DNA of 64,000 nt from Sipunculus nudus (lineage: Eukaryota; Annelida; Sipuncula; Golfingiida; Sipunculidae), in the NCBI GenBank assembly GCA_026874595.1, contig CM049319.1, positions 6,272,101-6,336,100 of the forward strand, in the 5' to 3' direction. The position numbers and the translations under genes are program-made. This document shows, piece by piece, positions 63,500 to 64,000 of the stretch. The notes under the pieces are model-generated. The model was not told the origin of the DNA, did no database searches, and was given only the letters and a program-made list of their open reading frames with translations. Numbering within the stretch: position 1 is the first letter of the stretch; every line of letters starts with the position of its first letter.

Positions 63500-64000
63500 C
63501 TGTAAAAGTATAAATATCGTAATTAATCAAAATGGAAGAGTACAAGAGCCACGCTTTACTGCACGTGTCAGAAACCATACCATGTACAGGCCTGGTTACA
63601 TGGAGGCAGACACTTACAGGAGGCATCCTGAATAAATTAATTATATATAGAGTCAATATGAAGACCTATGTACAAATATCACCTTAATTTGACCTGAGCC
63701 CCCGGCACTTATATCATGCTCTTAATCTCGTACCATAAATTAATATATCATTCAGTCATACGTGTTGTCATTATAACATTTAGTCAACTGACCAGGTGTT
63801 CAAATTTGAAAATTCGTTTGTTTTATTGTAGGAATCTGAAAACAATGCCGTAAGGAAATGTCTTTTGTAACTGACTACGGAGTGATTTTGTGTAAGAAAT
63901 ACTGATCTACATAATAGACACATCTAAAACTATTACTTCGTCGATTCAAGAAACGGTCTCATCCATCATATCGAGCTCTGATAACCAGAAAGCCACGCAG
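63500..64000. other. Intron upstream of exon a; N-terminal exons lie beyond
   Basis: No further DPP4-like exon recognised. A 10-nt stretch between an ttattcag and a gtaagtg (about 63,613-63,632, minus strand) could be mistaken for a microexon. Confidence 0.4.

Noticed and set aside
63613-63632. 10-nt microexon between ttattcag and gtaagtg
   Set aside because: Ten bases would break the phase required by exon a (phase 0) unless matched by another change. Chance splice-like sites are expected in AT-rich DNA.

Overview
This is a stretch of an AT-rich, intron-rich, repeat-dense eukaryotic nuclear genome. There are no operons, ribosome-binding sites or compact genes. Long (AT)n tracts, a tRNA-derived SINE, MITE-like DNA elements, an L1-type LINE tail and short exons with GT-AG introns point to an animal. 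The (GTCC)n and 'aaggtcaaggtca' dispersed repeats and the exon sequences fit a lophotrochozoan, most likely a bivalve mollusc. The taxon is inference.

Layout. Positions 1-7,075 are a huge 26-bp minisatellite with higher-order structure, entering from the left edge. Positions 7,080-15,990 are intergenic: dispersed repeats, a GC-rich hairpin element, mirror-image CT/GA tracts, and a segmental duplication one copy of which is broken by a hAT-type MITE. Positions 15,991-18,514 hold six plus-strand exons of a SAMD3-like (fish/mollusc multicopy) gene carrying a frameshift and an in-frame stop. Positions 18,600-37,600 are gene-poor: a 1.87-kb CACT-ended element with palindromic subterminal repeats, a 2.06-kb element with about 278-bp inverted repeats, a perfect 10 x 35-bp array, and many AT microsatellites.

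Positions 37,856-63,499 (minus strand) contain 21 coding exons of a dipeptidyl-peptidase-4-like serine peptidase (family S9B). I assembled these by hand from splice sites and reading phase; they join into 696 codons in one open frame plus a stop. The Ser, Asp and His of the catalytic triad, the Glu-Glu substrate clamp, the active-site Arg and the oxyanion Tyr are all present, so it should be an active enzyme rather than a DPP6/DPP10-type pseudo-peptidase. The N-terminal roughly 95 residues (cytoplasmic tail, membrane anchor) lie beyond position 64,000.

The introns of this gene hold mobile DNA: a 5'-truncated LINE with a 16-bp target-site duplication, a decayed reverse-transcriptase fragment, a SINE, and a small tandem array that appears to have been copied from an exon's own splice acceptor. 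I found no convincing undescribed multi-gene system. The most unusual items are that acceptor array, the MITE with its paralogous empty site, the palindrome-rich TIR element, and the broken SAMD3-like gene.
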